Below, one piece after another: positions 8,544 through 15,549 of a stretch of 27,003 bases of DNA. Source of the stretch: Eubacterium sp. UBA5416 (lineage in GTDB: Bacteria > Bacillota > Clostridia > Lachnospirales > Lachnospiraceae); NCBI GenBank assembly GCA_002409525.1, contig DHNM01000064.1:1-27003 (forward strand), written 5' to 3'. Position 1 is the first letter of the stretch. The number at the start of each line of letters is the position of its first letter. A program made the position numbers and the translations under genes. The notes under the pieces were generated by a model, which saw only the letters and a program-made list of their open reading frames with translations, was not told the origin of the DNA and made no database searches.

Positions 8544-9044
8544 CTATCTGCCGCAGCAGTACTTATACTTTTTACCGCTGCCGCATGGACATGGATCATT
8601 TCTTCCAACCTTATGGCCCTTGACAATCGTCCCGGATTTTTTTTGCTCCAAATATAGAGCCTTTTTCTTCTCCTCAGTAAATATCTTATCCCACATAGGG
8701 AGATTATAGAGCCACTCCGCTTTGGCATCCACCATGTTTTTATACAAAAGTTCCTTGTCAAAGCCAAGATTTACAAAAGTACTCTCATCCATCTCCTCAA
8801 TCGGATTTTTAACCTTCAGACTGTCATTAATTCCATCCAAAAATCCAATCATCGTCATCACATCGATATGGTAACGTTCAGCTAGATTCTTTACAGTTCC
8901 GCGGACAACAGTATCGGGGTTTAAAAGGATCTGTTCATATATGCTTTTTTCCGCAGCAAAATAATCCTTCCAAAATTTTTCCAATTCTGCTTTGCTCTTA
9001 TTTTGAGAGTATGCCGTGTCTCTCCACTCTTGTAGTAAACTCAT
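8544..9044 (-). CDS. SEC-C motif zinc-binding domain protein
   Basis: The 166-residue product is soluble and mostly helical. It ends in a canonical SEC-C motif, CPCGSGKKYKYCCG at 152-165, with Cys152, Cys154, Cys163 and Cys164. The same metal-binding motif is found at the C terminus of SecA. In this class of small proteins it is often fused to a helical domain of unknown role, and SEC-C alone does not show involvement in secretion. The ATG is 3 bases past the stop of the upstream CNNM-type gene and has AAAGGACGG inside that gene's end, so the two are almost certainly co-transcribed and translationally coupled. A terminator follows directly. Confidence 0.88.
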   Translation of the reverse strand: MSLLQEWRDTAYSQNKSKAELEKFWKDYFAAEKSIYEQILLNPDTVVRGTVKNLAERYHIDVMTMIGFLDGINDSLKVKNPIEEMDESTFVNLGFDKELLYKNMVDAKAEWLYNLPMWDKIFTEEKKKALYLEQKKSGTIVKGHKVGRNDPCPCGSGKKYKYCCGR

Positions 9045-9047
9045 TTT

Positions 9048-10400
9048 TTACCGTCCTTTACTTTCTTCCACCTGTTCCGGTTCTTCTTCTTTTTCTATTT
9101 TTTTTACCATTGTACTCTCCACACGGTGCTCTTTTACCTCCACCACTTTGATCTGGAGCTCGTCCGTCTCAAGCTCAAACTGACTTCCATCATCAGGAAC
9201 GGAACCTAAATTACCAAAAATATAACCGCCGAAGGTATCATATTCTTCTACCGGAAGTGGAACATCCAACAGTTCCTGAACATCGTCAAGCGTAGCATAT
9301 CCCTGAATTTTCCACATATTTTCACCAATTTGCTCAATCTCCTCCGGACGTTTCTCATCATCTTCTTCGACGAGATCTCCGACAAGCTGCTCAATCAGAT
9401 CTCTTAAAGTGATAATCCCCTCCATACCACCATATTCATCAAGCACAACCGCAAAGTAATTACCGCTCCTTTGCATGTTACTGAACAATATATCAGCTTT
9501 GATATTCTCCGGAACAAAATAAGCGGGTTTAACAGCCTTTGCCATAATTTCTTCTCTTGAAAGATCATGCAGTCTAAAAAAGTCTTTGGCATCCACAACA
9601 CCCAGGATATCATCCACTCCATCCCCGCAAATAGGGAAAACGGAATGGCGGCTTGAGTGTATGGTGTTCTCCCATATATCTTTACTATCTTCAGCCCAGA
9701 GTACGACAACATCTGTACGGTGAGTACAAATCTCGTCTAAGGTGATATCATCAAATTCAAAAACATTCTGGATCATCTCATTCTCATCTAAGTCTATCGT
9801 ACCCTTTTTGCTTCCGGCATCTATCATCATACGGATTTCTTCCTCTGAGACTCCATCCTCCTCCTGATTCGGATCAATCCCTATCAAATGAAGAACTCCA
9901 TTTGTAGAGACAGTCAGAAGTCCCACAATTGGTGAAAACAATGTAGCAATCACATTCAATGTCCTTGCTACTCCTAATGCCACTTTCTCTGTGTTTTTCA
10001 TCGCAATACGTTTGGGAACCAATTCCCCGAATATCAAAGTGAAATATGATAAAATCAATGTTATCACAAACACAGATATAGAATTCAGCGTTTTAGCCGG
10101 TAATGATACGCCCAGCCGGACTAAAGCTCTCACCAGATGGCTGGAAAAATGATCAGCCGCATAGGCGCTGCCCATAAATCCCGATAAAGTAATCGCCACC
10201 TGAATTGTAGCGAGAAATCTTGATGGCGATGAGGTCAGCTTTTGAAGACTTACCGCTCTCTTATCACCATCAGAAGCCATTTTTGCAAGTTTTGTCTCAT
10301 TCATAGAAACAACTGCAATCTCAGCACAGGCAAAAATTGCATTCAGCGCAATTAAGATCACCTGTAAGATAATAGGCCATAACAAAGGGTCACTGTCCAA
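9048..10400 (-). CDS. HlyC/CorC (CNNM) family membrane protein with CBS pair
   Basis: These proteins combine a DUF21/CNNM membrane domain, two CBS domains and a C-terminal CorC/HlyC domain. Characterised relatives export or sense Mg2+; the older name 'hemolysin' is misleading. Here the membrane part covers about residues 1-175, with FACAEIAVVSMNETKLAK near 23-40 and GELVPKR at 125-131. The CBS pair is at about 218-340 and the CorC domain at about 345-432, followed by a charged tail rich in Glu. The start is a TTG at 10398-10400, with AGGAGG (10409-10414) exactly 8 bases away. A nearer ATG (10405-10407) is out of frame and hits a stop after four codons. It is read from a near-consensus promoter at 10442-10470 and is divergent from the amidase gene. 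Confidence 0.93.
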   Translation of the reverse strand: MDSDPLLWPIILQVILIALNAIFACAEIAVVSMNETKLAKMASDGDKRAVSLQKLTSSPSRFLATIQVAITLSGFMGSAYAADHFSSHLVRALVRLGVSLPAKTLNSISVFVITLILSYFTLIFGELVPKRIAMKNTEKVALGVARTLNVIATLFSPIVGLLTVSTNGVLHLIGIDPNQEEDGVSEEEIRMMIDAGSKKGTIDLDENEMIQNVFEFDDITLDEICTHRTDVVVLWAEDSKDIWENTIHSSRHSVFPICGDGVDDILGVVDAKDFFRLHDLSREEIMAKAVKPAYFVPENIKADILFSNMQRSGNYFAVVLDEYGGMEGIITLRDLIEQLVGDLVEEDDEKRPEEIEQIGENMWKIQGYATLDDVQELLDVPLPVEEYDTFGGYIFGNLGSVPDDGSQFELETDELQIKVVEVKEHRVESTMVKKIEKEEEPEQVEESKGR

Positions 10401-10441
10401 AATTCATTCCTCCTAAAATTATAAATGTATTCATGGAGTCT

Positions 10442-10470
10442 ATTCTACTATCTTTACCTGTATCTGTCAA
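10442..10470 (-). promoter_or_regulatory. Sigma-A promoter of the CNNM/SEC-C unit
   Basis: On the minus strand TTGACA (10465-10470) and TAGAAT (10442-10447) are separated by 17 bases. The -10 lies 41 bases upstream of the TTG start codon at 10400. Confidence 0.75.
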
Positions 10471-10500
10471 TTATTGTAACCTTTTTTTATCTTATGAATA

Positions 10501-10509
10501 TGTTATAGT
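10501..10509 (+). promoter_or_regulatory. Extended -10 promoter of the amidase gene
   Basis: TGTTATAGT forms an extended -10 (TG, one base, then TATAGT at 10504-10509). At the right distance for a -35 there is only CTTTTT (10481-10486). The site overlaps none of the divergent promoter elements at 10442-10470. Confidence 0.55.
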
Positions 10510-10523
10510 GAAATAAAGTCTGA

Positions 10524-10530
10524 TGAGGAG
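10524..10530 (+). promoter_or_regulatory. Ribosome binding site that selects a TTG start for the amidase
   Basis: TGAGGAG overlaps the first in-frame ATG (10523) and lies 7 bases before TTG at 10538. The ATG would have no binding site of its own, so translation most likely begins at the TTG. Confidence 0.7.
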
Positions 10531-10537
10531 AAAAGCC

Positions 10538-11722
10538 TTGGCTTATCGTATAATGCTTGACGCCGGTCATGGTGGTGATGATCTGGGTGCAGTATACAAA
10601 GATCACACTGAAAAAGATGATAACCTGCGCCTTACTATGGAACTTGGCAGAATACTGGAAGATAACGGGATAGAAGTAATCCTGACACGTACTACAGACA
10701 CATTTGAAACCCCTTTCGAAAGAGCTCAGACAGCCAACAACTCCGATGTGGACTATCTAGTCTCGATTCACCGAAATGACTCCCCCCTTCCGAATCAATA
10801 CAGTGGCGTATCTGCATTAGTTTTTGATACATCCGGAACGAAATATGATATGGCAGAGAATATTAACGCGTCCCTGAATGACCTTGGTTTTGAAAATCTG
10901 GGAGTTCACGAACGCCCGGGGCTGGTCATCTTAAGAAGGACCTCCATGCCCACAGTTCTGCTGGAAGTTGGTTTCATCAATAATGATTATGACAATGACC
11001 TGTTCGATAGCTCCCTGGAAGATATCGCACAGGCAATCGCAAATGGTATTCTGGATACATTAAATCCCAGCTCAGCCCGTGATGTCTCCGGCAGCACATT
11101 TTCATATGACGACTGGGACGAAGAGTATGAAGAACCGTCTGACACGGATGATGGAAATCTGCGCGGAAGCATGCAGGGAACTCCTGTACCTTCACAGCCC
11201 ACATATGCTGCTCAGCCTACGAACAGTTCTCAGCCTACAAACGCTTATCAGCCTACGAACAGTTCTCAGCCTACAAACGCTTATCAGCCCACGAATGCTT
11301 CTCAGCCTACAAATGCTTATCAGCCCACGAATGCTTCTCAGCCTACAAGTGTTTCTCAGCCTACGAATGCTTCTCAGCCTACGAACGCTTCTCAGCCTAC
11401 AAACGCTTATCAGCCCACGAATGCTTCTCAGCCTACGAACGCTTATCAGCCCACGAATGCTTCTCAGCCCACATCTATACCATCGGGTCAGGCTGAAGAT
11501 AGTGACTCTCAATTATACCGTGTTCAGGTTGGTCTGTTCAGTCAGCGTGCAAATGCCGACAGGCTTTCCTATGAGTTACTGGAAAAGGGGTATCCGACTT
11601 TCATATTAAACGAGGATGGGTACTTCAAAGTCCAGGTCGGCGGCTACCGCCACCTGGGAAACGCAATCATCATGGAACAGCGTCTTCGCAAAGAAGGCTA
11701 TGCCACTCTGATCACAACCTGA
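10538..11722 (+). CDS. N-acetylmuramoyl-L-alanine amidase with repeat linker and SPOR domain
   Basis: Amidase_3 enzymes cut the bond between MurNAc and L-Ala in peptidoglycan using zinc. The protein begins MAYRIMLDAGHGG. The His in DAGHGG, the later Glu region and SIHRN provide the zinc-site pattern, and VLLEVGFINN carries the catalytic Glu. The catalytic domain covers about residues 6-180. Residues 219-314 are sixteen 6-residue repeats of the form (S/Y)QPTNA. The C terminus (about 320-394) is a SPOR domain, which binds denuded glycan strands at division septa. There is no signal peptide or membrane segment, which is odd for an enzyme whose substrate is outside the cell. Release by another route or mother-cell/forespore use is possible. 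The gene stands alone and ends at a bidirectional terminator. An alternative start at 10523 adds five residues but lies on the ribosome binding site. Confidence 0.92.
   Translation: MAYRIMLDAGHGGDDLGAVYKDHTEKDDNLRLTMELGRILEDNGIEVILTRTTDTFETPFERAQTANNSDVDYLVSIHRNDSPLPNQYSGVSALVFDTSGTKYDMAENINASLNDLGFENLGVHERPGLVILRRTSMPTVLLEVGFINNDYDNDLFDSSLEDIAQAIANGILDTLNPSSARDVSGSTFSYDDWDEEYEEPSDTDDGNLRGSMQGTPVPSQPTYAAQPTNSSQPTNAYQPTNSSQPTNAYQPTNASQPTNAYQPTNASQPTSVSQPTNASQPTNASQPTNAYQPTNASQPTNAYQPTNASQPTSIPSGQAEDSDSQLYRVQVGLFSQRANADRLSYELLEKGYPTFILNEDGYFKVQVGGYRHLGNAIIMEQRLRKEGYATLITT
11192..11479 (+). repeat. Sixteen 18-bp in-frame tandem repeats in the amidase gene
   Basis: Sixteen uninterrupted 18-base units encode (S/Y/A)QPT(N/S/Y)(A/S/V/I). 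Most read SQPTNA or YQPTNA, often in alternation, giving a 36-base higher-order period. The first and last units are the most diverged. Unit length is a multiple of three, so gain or loss of units changes linker length without a frameshift. The low-complexity DNA also leaves long open frames in other phases; these are not genes. Confidence 0.95.
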
Positions 11723-11730
11723 AAAAATAT

Positions 11731-11775
11731 GGGAACCAGTCAAAAGCACTTGTGCTTTTGATCCGGCTCCCTTTT
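11731..11775. terminator. Bidirectional terminator between amidase and PAP2 genes
   Basis: The inner arms TCAAAAGCAC and GTGCTTTTGA form a perfect stem, extended by GGGA..CC/GG..TCCC outer pairs (11731-11771). It is followed by TTTTAGTTTT in the plus direction and by ATTTTTTC in the minus direction. It separates two convergent genes and reaches the PAP2 stop codon at 11774. Confidence 0.9.
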
Positions 11776-12445
11776 AGTTTTCTAAAAGTCTTTTGATAGG
11801 ATCTTCTTTTCCTGTCTGGGTATTAAATTTGGGCTGATACATAATGAAGTATACAATGGCATTTAAAGCGAATGCAAATACCACATCGAACACTGAATGT
11901 TGCTTTAAAAACATCGTAGACAATACAATCAGAAAGGTGAGCATCGTAACTCCTGTTCGAACTCTCCTATGTTCTTTTAATTTCTTACAATTGTTAAATG
12001 CAATACAGGAGGCCACCGAGTTGTATACATGAAGGCTTGGCAGGATATTCGTGGGAGTATCAGTAGCATACAAGTGCCTTACCATGTCTACGAAGACGTT
12101 GTGCCGGGGAAATACCATCGGTCGTAGATTCTGACCGTTCGGATATAACCACGAAACTACCAGAAATATCGTCATCCCTATTCCCAGACTCAAAAACACC
12201 TGATAAAATTCCTTTACATTCTTGTTAAAAAAGGCAAAATAAACAATGACCACTCCCATATAAGCAAACCATAAAAAATATGGAATGATAAATATCTCAC
12301 AGAAAGGTATCATGTCATCCAGCGCTACATGTATTATATGATATCCGTGTGTAATCTCTCTTTCCAGCAATCTAAAGCAGAACATGTAAAAGATTCCGTA
12401 AACAGGCACAATCCATACATGTTTTTTCTTAAAAAAAGACTCCAT
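11774..12445 (-). CDS. PAP2-superfamily membrane protein (lipid phosphatase or phosphotransferase type)
   Basis: The 223-residue protein has about six hydrophobic segments. It shows the PAP2 catalytic pattern: PSLH at 136-139 with His139, and later His183 and Asp187 in QHSVFD. These would form the phospho-histidine site used to hydrolyse or transfer lipid phosphate groups at the outer membrane face. The classic supporting residues differ. The K-x6-RP motif has Tyr101 in place of Lys before Arg108-Pro109, and the SR of motif 3 reads Ser176-Thr177. Such changes are known in PAP2 relatives that act as transferases, so the reaction is uncertain. It is transcribed alone from a good promoter (12503-12531). 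The ATG has an AAGGTGGTGAG binding site. Confidence 0.85.
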   Translation of the reverse strand: MESFFKKKHVWIVPVYGIFYMFCFRLLEREITHGYHIIHVALDDMIPFCEIFIIPYFLWFAYMGVVIVYFAFFNKNVKEFYQVFLSLGIGMTIFLVVSWLYPNGQNLRPMVFPRHNVFVDMVRHLYATDTPTNILPSLHVYNSVASCIAFNNCKKLKEHRRVRTGVTMLTFLIVLSTMFLKQHSVFDVVFAFALNAIVYFIMYQPKFNTQTGKEDPIKRLLEN

Positions 12446-12480
12446 CTGGTCTCACCACCTTTTTGACTCATTCACTATCT

Positions 12481-12490
12481 GACAGCTGTC
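12481..12490. promoter_or_regulatory. Perfect 10-base palindrome in the PAP2 leader
   Basis: GACAGCTGTC lies just downstream of the -10 of the PAP2 promoter, in the predicted early transcribed region. It could be an operator half-site pair, but there is no further evidence. Confidence 0.25.
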
Positions 12491-12502
12491 GATTATTTCT
12501 TA

Positions 12503-12531
12503 ATTATGATACCTGCGGCCCGCTATGTCAA
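12503..12531 (-). promoter_or_regulatory. Sigma-A promoter of the PAP2 gene
   Basis: On the minus strand TTGACA (12526-12531) and CATAAT (12503-12508) are separated by 17 bases, upstream of the start at 12445. Confidence 0.7.
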
Positions 12532-12559
12532 TATAGTTAAAATGAACTTAAGAAAATCT

Positions 12560-14749
12560 TTAAATCTTTTTCAGCTTTGCAAAGGAAGCAAACATTTTCT
12601 TAATCCCCGCTCGATCGAAATCTACAGTTACTTCATAGTCTTTGCCGCCATCTGTAATATTAGTGACTTCGCCTACTCCAAACTTGCTATGACGGACAGT
12701 GTCACCTACCCCATAGTTTAGATGCTCGGCCTTCGTCACAGTAAACTGACGCGGCTTAAATGAAAAACTGTTCGGATATCTCTTTCTGGGGTTTACAAAC
12801 GCATCCCGGTCAAGATCCTGCTCTCTTCCCAGTTCGACAAGTTCCCTTGGTATTTCATGTACAAATCGTGACACTTTATTATACTGCGTTTCTCCGCGAA
12901 TCATGCGCTGACTGGCAGCCGTCATCACCAGCTCCTTTTTTGCACGTGTAATTCCGACGTAACAAAGTCTCCGCTCCTCCTCCAGTTCATCTGGATCATC
13001 CTCGGTAATTGTAAGATAACTCGGAAAAATGCCGTCTTCCATACCGGTCATAAAGACATAGGGAAATTCAAGGCCCTTAGCACTGTGAAGTGTCATAAGT
13101 AAGCAAAAATCACTGTCCGAATCAACAGAATCAATGTCTGCCACCAGCGCGACTTCCTGAAGAAAACCGCTGAGTGTGGGATTTTCATTGTCCTCTTCAT
13201 ATGTAACCACCTTGGAGATCAATTCATTAATATTATCAATCCTTGCCCTGGCTTCATCCGTATTCTGAGCTTCCAGATTCCTGACATAACCGGTTTCATC
13301 TATAATATGTTCCAAAAGTTCTTTTACGGAATAGTATTCCGCCTGAGTTTTTAATTTTTGAATAAATCTCGTAAAAGATTCTACCTTGGACAGACTCCTT
13401 GAAAGTCCTGGTATGTACTGTGCTTCTAAAAGTGCGCCATAAAAATCCATTCCGGTCTCAGTCGCATGAGCCTGGATTCTCGAGATCGTTGTCGCACCGA
13501 TTCCCCGCTTTGGCACATTGATAATCCTTTGAACTGCCAGATCATCCTGAGCATTGTCAACTGTCTTCAGATAAGACAGCAGATCTTTTACCTCCCTTCT
13601 CGCGTAGAAGTTTACACTCCCTACAATTTTATAAGGAATATTTGCTATCAAAAGTTTTTCCTCAAACAGACGAGACTGCGCATTTGTCCGATACAGAATT
13701 GCGATATCTCCATACTTACACGCGCCACTTCCGACTTTCCCACTGATCTCGCCGGCCACGTACTCTGCCTCTTCAAAGCTGTTTTGAAATTTTCGAAATG
13801 TTATTTTGGCTCCCTTTTCATTTTCAGTCCAAAGTTTTTTCTCTTTCCTCCCCTTATTATTAGAAATAACCCCGTTTGCAGCGTTTAATATGTTTGAGGT
13901 AGATCGGTAATTCTGTTCCAGCTTTATCACTTTTGCGTCCGGAAAACTTTTTTCAAATTCCAGGATATTCCTGATATTAGCACCTCTGAATTTATAGATT
14001 GACTGATCGTCATCGCCAACTACACACAGATTCCTGCTTTTCGCGGCGAGAAGGTTGATAAATTGAAACTGAACCGTGTTCGTATCCTGATACTCATCCA
14101 CCATTAGATATTGAAATTTATCCTGATAGTATTCCAATACATCCGGACACTTCTTAAACAGTTCCACCGTTTTCACCAGCAGATCGTCAAAATCAAGGGC
14201 ATTGTTCTTTTTCAGTTGAGACTGATATTCATAATAAATCTGTGAAATTTTCTCCTTATTCCAGTCAAGTCCTGCATCTTTTTCAAACTGCTCTGGTGAT
14301 ATCATCTCATTCTTTGCGGAGGAGATCGCAGACATCAAAGCACGCTCCTTGTAAATCTTCGGATCCAGCTGCAGTTTTTTTATCACCTGCTTCATCAGCG
14401 TTTTCTGATCATCCGTGTCATATATTGTAAAACTGTTTGCAAATCCGATTCTGTCGATAAATCTCCTCAAGATCCGGACACAGCTGGAATGAAACGTGCT
14501 TACCCAGATACTTTCAGACCCGAAACCGACGATCTGATCAACCCTGTCACGCATCTCCTGAGCTGCTTTATTTGTAAATGTGATTGCCATGATATGATAA
14601 GGCTTTACATCATTTTCAATCAGGTAAGCAATCCGGTGTGTCAACACGCGCGTTTTCCCCGAACCTGCACCGGCCAGGATCAGCAGCGGCCCCTTTGTAT
14701 ATTGTACAGCCTCTTTTTGCTGTGGATTCATATCATCTAATATCTTCAT
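12560..14749 (-). CDS. pcrA: ATP-dependent DNA helicase PcrA/UvrD
   Basis: PcrA is the essential Gram-positive UvrD-type 3'-5' helicase, acting in repair, replication restart and removal of recombinase filaments. The product is 729 residues, the expected size. SF1A motifs are in order: Walker A AGAGSGKT at 26-33, then DEYQDTN (II), GDDDQSIYKFRGA (III), TLHSAKGLEFPYVF (V) and YVGITRAKKEL (VI). The C-terminal Tudor-like segment (VGDTVRHSKFGVGEV) that binds RNA polymerase in PcrA is present. The frame is open 39 codons further upstream, but the chosen ATG at 14749 has GGAGA (14758-14762) 8 bases away and starts the conserved sequence. A candidate promoter is at 14819-14847. No clear terminator follows. 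Confidence 0.97.
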   Translation of the reverse strand: MKILDDMNPQQKEAVQYTKGPLLILAGAGSGKTRVLTHRIAYLIENDVKPYHIMAITFTNKAAQEMRDRVDQIVGFGSESIWVSTFHSSCVRILRRFIDRIGFANSFTIYDTDDQKTLMKQVIKKLQLDPKIYKERALMSAISSAKNEMISPEQFEKDAGLDWNKEKISQIYYEYQSQLKKNNALDFDDLLVKTVELFKKCPDVLEYYQDKFQYLMVDEYQDTNTVQFQFINLLAAKSRNLCVVGDDDQSIYKFRGANIRNILEFEKSFPDAKVIKLEQNYRSTSNILNAANGVISNNKGRKEKKLWTENEKGAKITFRKFQNSFEEAEYVAGEISGKVGSGACKYGDIAILYRTNAQSRLFEEKLLIANIPYKIVGSVNFYARREVKDLLSYLKTVDNAQDDLAVQRIINVPKRGIGATTISRIQAHATETGMDFYGALLEAQYIPGLSRSLSKVESFTRFIQKLKTQAEYYSVKELLEHIIDETGYVRNLEAQNTDEARARIDNINELISKVVTYEEDNENPTLSGFLQEVALVADIDSVDSDSDFCLLMTLHSAKGLEFPYVFMTGMEDGIFPSYLTITEDDPDELEEERRLCYVGITRAKKELVMTAASQRMIRGETQYNKVSRFVHEIPRELVELGREQDLDRDAFVNPRKRYPNSFSFKPRQFTVTKAEHLNYGVGDTVRHSKFGVGEVTNITDGGKDYEVTVDFDRAGIKKMFASFAKLKKI

Positions 14750-14818
14750 ATGTTTATTCTCCATAAAAATCAATTTCGAGGCTGGATAAAAGTCTTCCCC
14801 TCGTATATTCTTATGAGA

Positions 14819-14847
14819 ACTGTAACATAAATCAGTCAGATATTCAA
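14819..14847 (-). promoter_or_regulatory. Candidate promoter of pcrA
   Basis: On the minus strand TTGAAT (14842-14847) and TACAGT (14819-14824) are separated by 17 bases, about 70 bases before the start codon. It lies just past the terminator of the coat-protein unit. Confidence 0.45.
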
Positions 14848-14881
14848 GCTTTTCTCCCTGCCTCACTGGCTTTTACCATAT

Positions 14882-14918
14882 AAAAAAAGGAGCTGGAATC
14901 ATATATCACAGCTCCTTT
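14882..14918 (-). terminator. Terminator of the coat-protein gene pair
   Basis: The arms AAAGGAGCTG (14886-14895) and CAGCTCCTTT (14909-14918) are perfectly complementary with a 13-base loop. In the minus direction they are followed by a run of seven T residues. Confidence 0.93.
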
Positions 14919-14927
14919 AGATAAGAC

Positions 14928-15218
14928 TTAACCCATTGTGGAATTAGTATTTTTTACGCATTGTGAATATTTTTGTTTTGCTTCCTGCACTTTCTGATCC
15001 TGAGCAGCCGGTGTAGGGTAAAATCCTTTTTCATGCATCATATTGAAGACATCCTGCTGTATCGCATGTTCCTGCTCCAGGCAGTGCATAATTTCCTGTC
15101 TCACATTGTCGTGTACACACTCATTCGCAAATGTGTTATAATTATTCGTCGTAGCCTTTTCTGCTGTAAGGGCGTCCGTCAGGACTTCCTTTTCTGAGTA
15201 TATCTTATCATTCATCAT
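14928..15218 (-). CDS. CotF-like spore coat protein
   Basis: This small (96-residue) helical protein resembles the Coat_F family, whose members have a ferritin-like four-helix or half-bundle fold and are found in the spore coat of Bacilli and Clostridia. The pattern KEVLTDALTAEKATTNNYN followed by VRQEIMHCLEQEHAIQQDVF and a GFYPTPAA stretch is typical. There is no metal-site set I can assign. The first ATG is used: AAGGAGGG ends 6 bases before it and overlaps the stop of the upstream 61-residue gene. The two genes therefore form a coupled pair and share a terminator. Expression during sporulation is expected from the family, but no sporulation-sigma promoter could be read with confidence. Confidence 0.82.
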   Translation of the reverse strand: MMNDKIYSEKEVLTDALTAEKATTNNYNTFANECVHDNVRQEIMHCLEQEHAIQQDVFNMMHEKGFYPTPAAQDQKVQEAKQKYSQCVKNTNSTMG

Positions 15219-15228
15219 AAAGCCCTCC

Positions 15229-15414
15229 TTATCCTAACTGTGAATACAGTCTGTTAAAATGTTCCTGATGTTTGTTTGAAATCTCGTTAAATTTATCTTT
15301 TACCTGTGGATCATTACTGTGCTGAGCCAGCATCTGAAACTTTTTGATCAGCAGATCTTCTTCACTCAACAGATCATTTAATGCTGATAATTCTTTTTCT
15401 GATATCATTTCCAT
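15229..15414 (-). CDS. Small CotF-associated helical protein (61 aa)
   Basis: This 61-residue, two-helix, highly charged protein precedes the CotF-like gene by 10 bases. The spaced hydrophobic residues and the pairs SEKELSALNDLL and KDKFNEISNKHQEHFNRL look like one helical hairpin of a ferritin-like bundle, that is, roughly the N-terminal half of a CotF fold. Both genes together are close to the size of one full CotF protein. The start at 15414 has GGAGGTG 9 bases upstream; a second ATG two codons in is possible. Function beyond a presumed coat role is unknown. Confidence 0.78.
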   Translation of the reverse strand: MEMISEKELSALNDLLSEEDLLIKKFQMLAQHSNDPQVKDKFNEISNKHQEHFNRLYSQLG

Positions 15415-15498
15415 CTCTTTACACCTCCGTATTTATTACAGAGTTAGTCTGTGCATCTTTGTATAAAATATTCAGTCATTGCTCCCTTGCTATTTTTT

Positions 15499-15527
15499 TT
15501 GATTACGTATATACTTTTGAGTATATG
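15499..15527 (+). promoter_or_regulatory. Promoter of the MFS gene with overlapping inverted repeat
   Basis: TTGATT (15499-15504) and TATATG (15522-15527) are separated by 17 bases. The inverted repeat ATATAC (15509-15514) / GTATAT (15521-15526) runs from the spacer into the -10, where a repressor could block polymerase. The ATG follows 22 bases after the -10. Confidence 0.5.
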
Positions 15528-15549
15528 AAAAAATTATTCGGAGTATAAA

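Noticed and set aside
11192..11479. CRISPR-like array
   Set aside because: The repeats are directly adjacent, in frame and translated, with no spacers.
11192..11512. Long open frames in other phases and on the minus strand across the amidase repeat
   Set aside because: They arise because an 18-base repeat without stops in one phase is stop-free in others too. They have no ribosome binding sites and read as simple repeats of a few residues.
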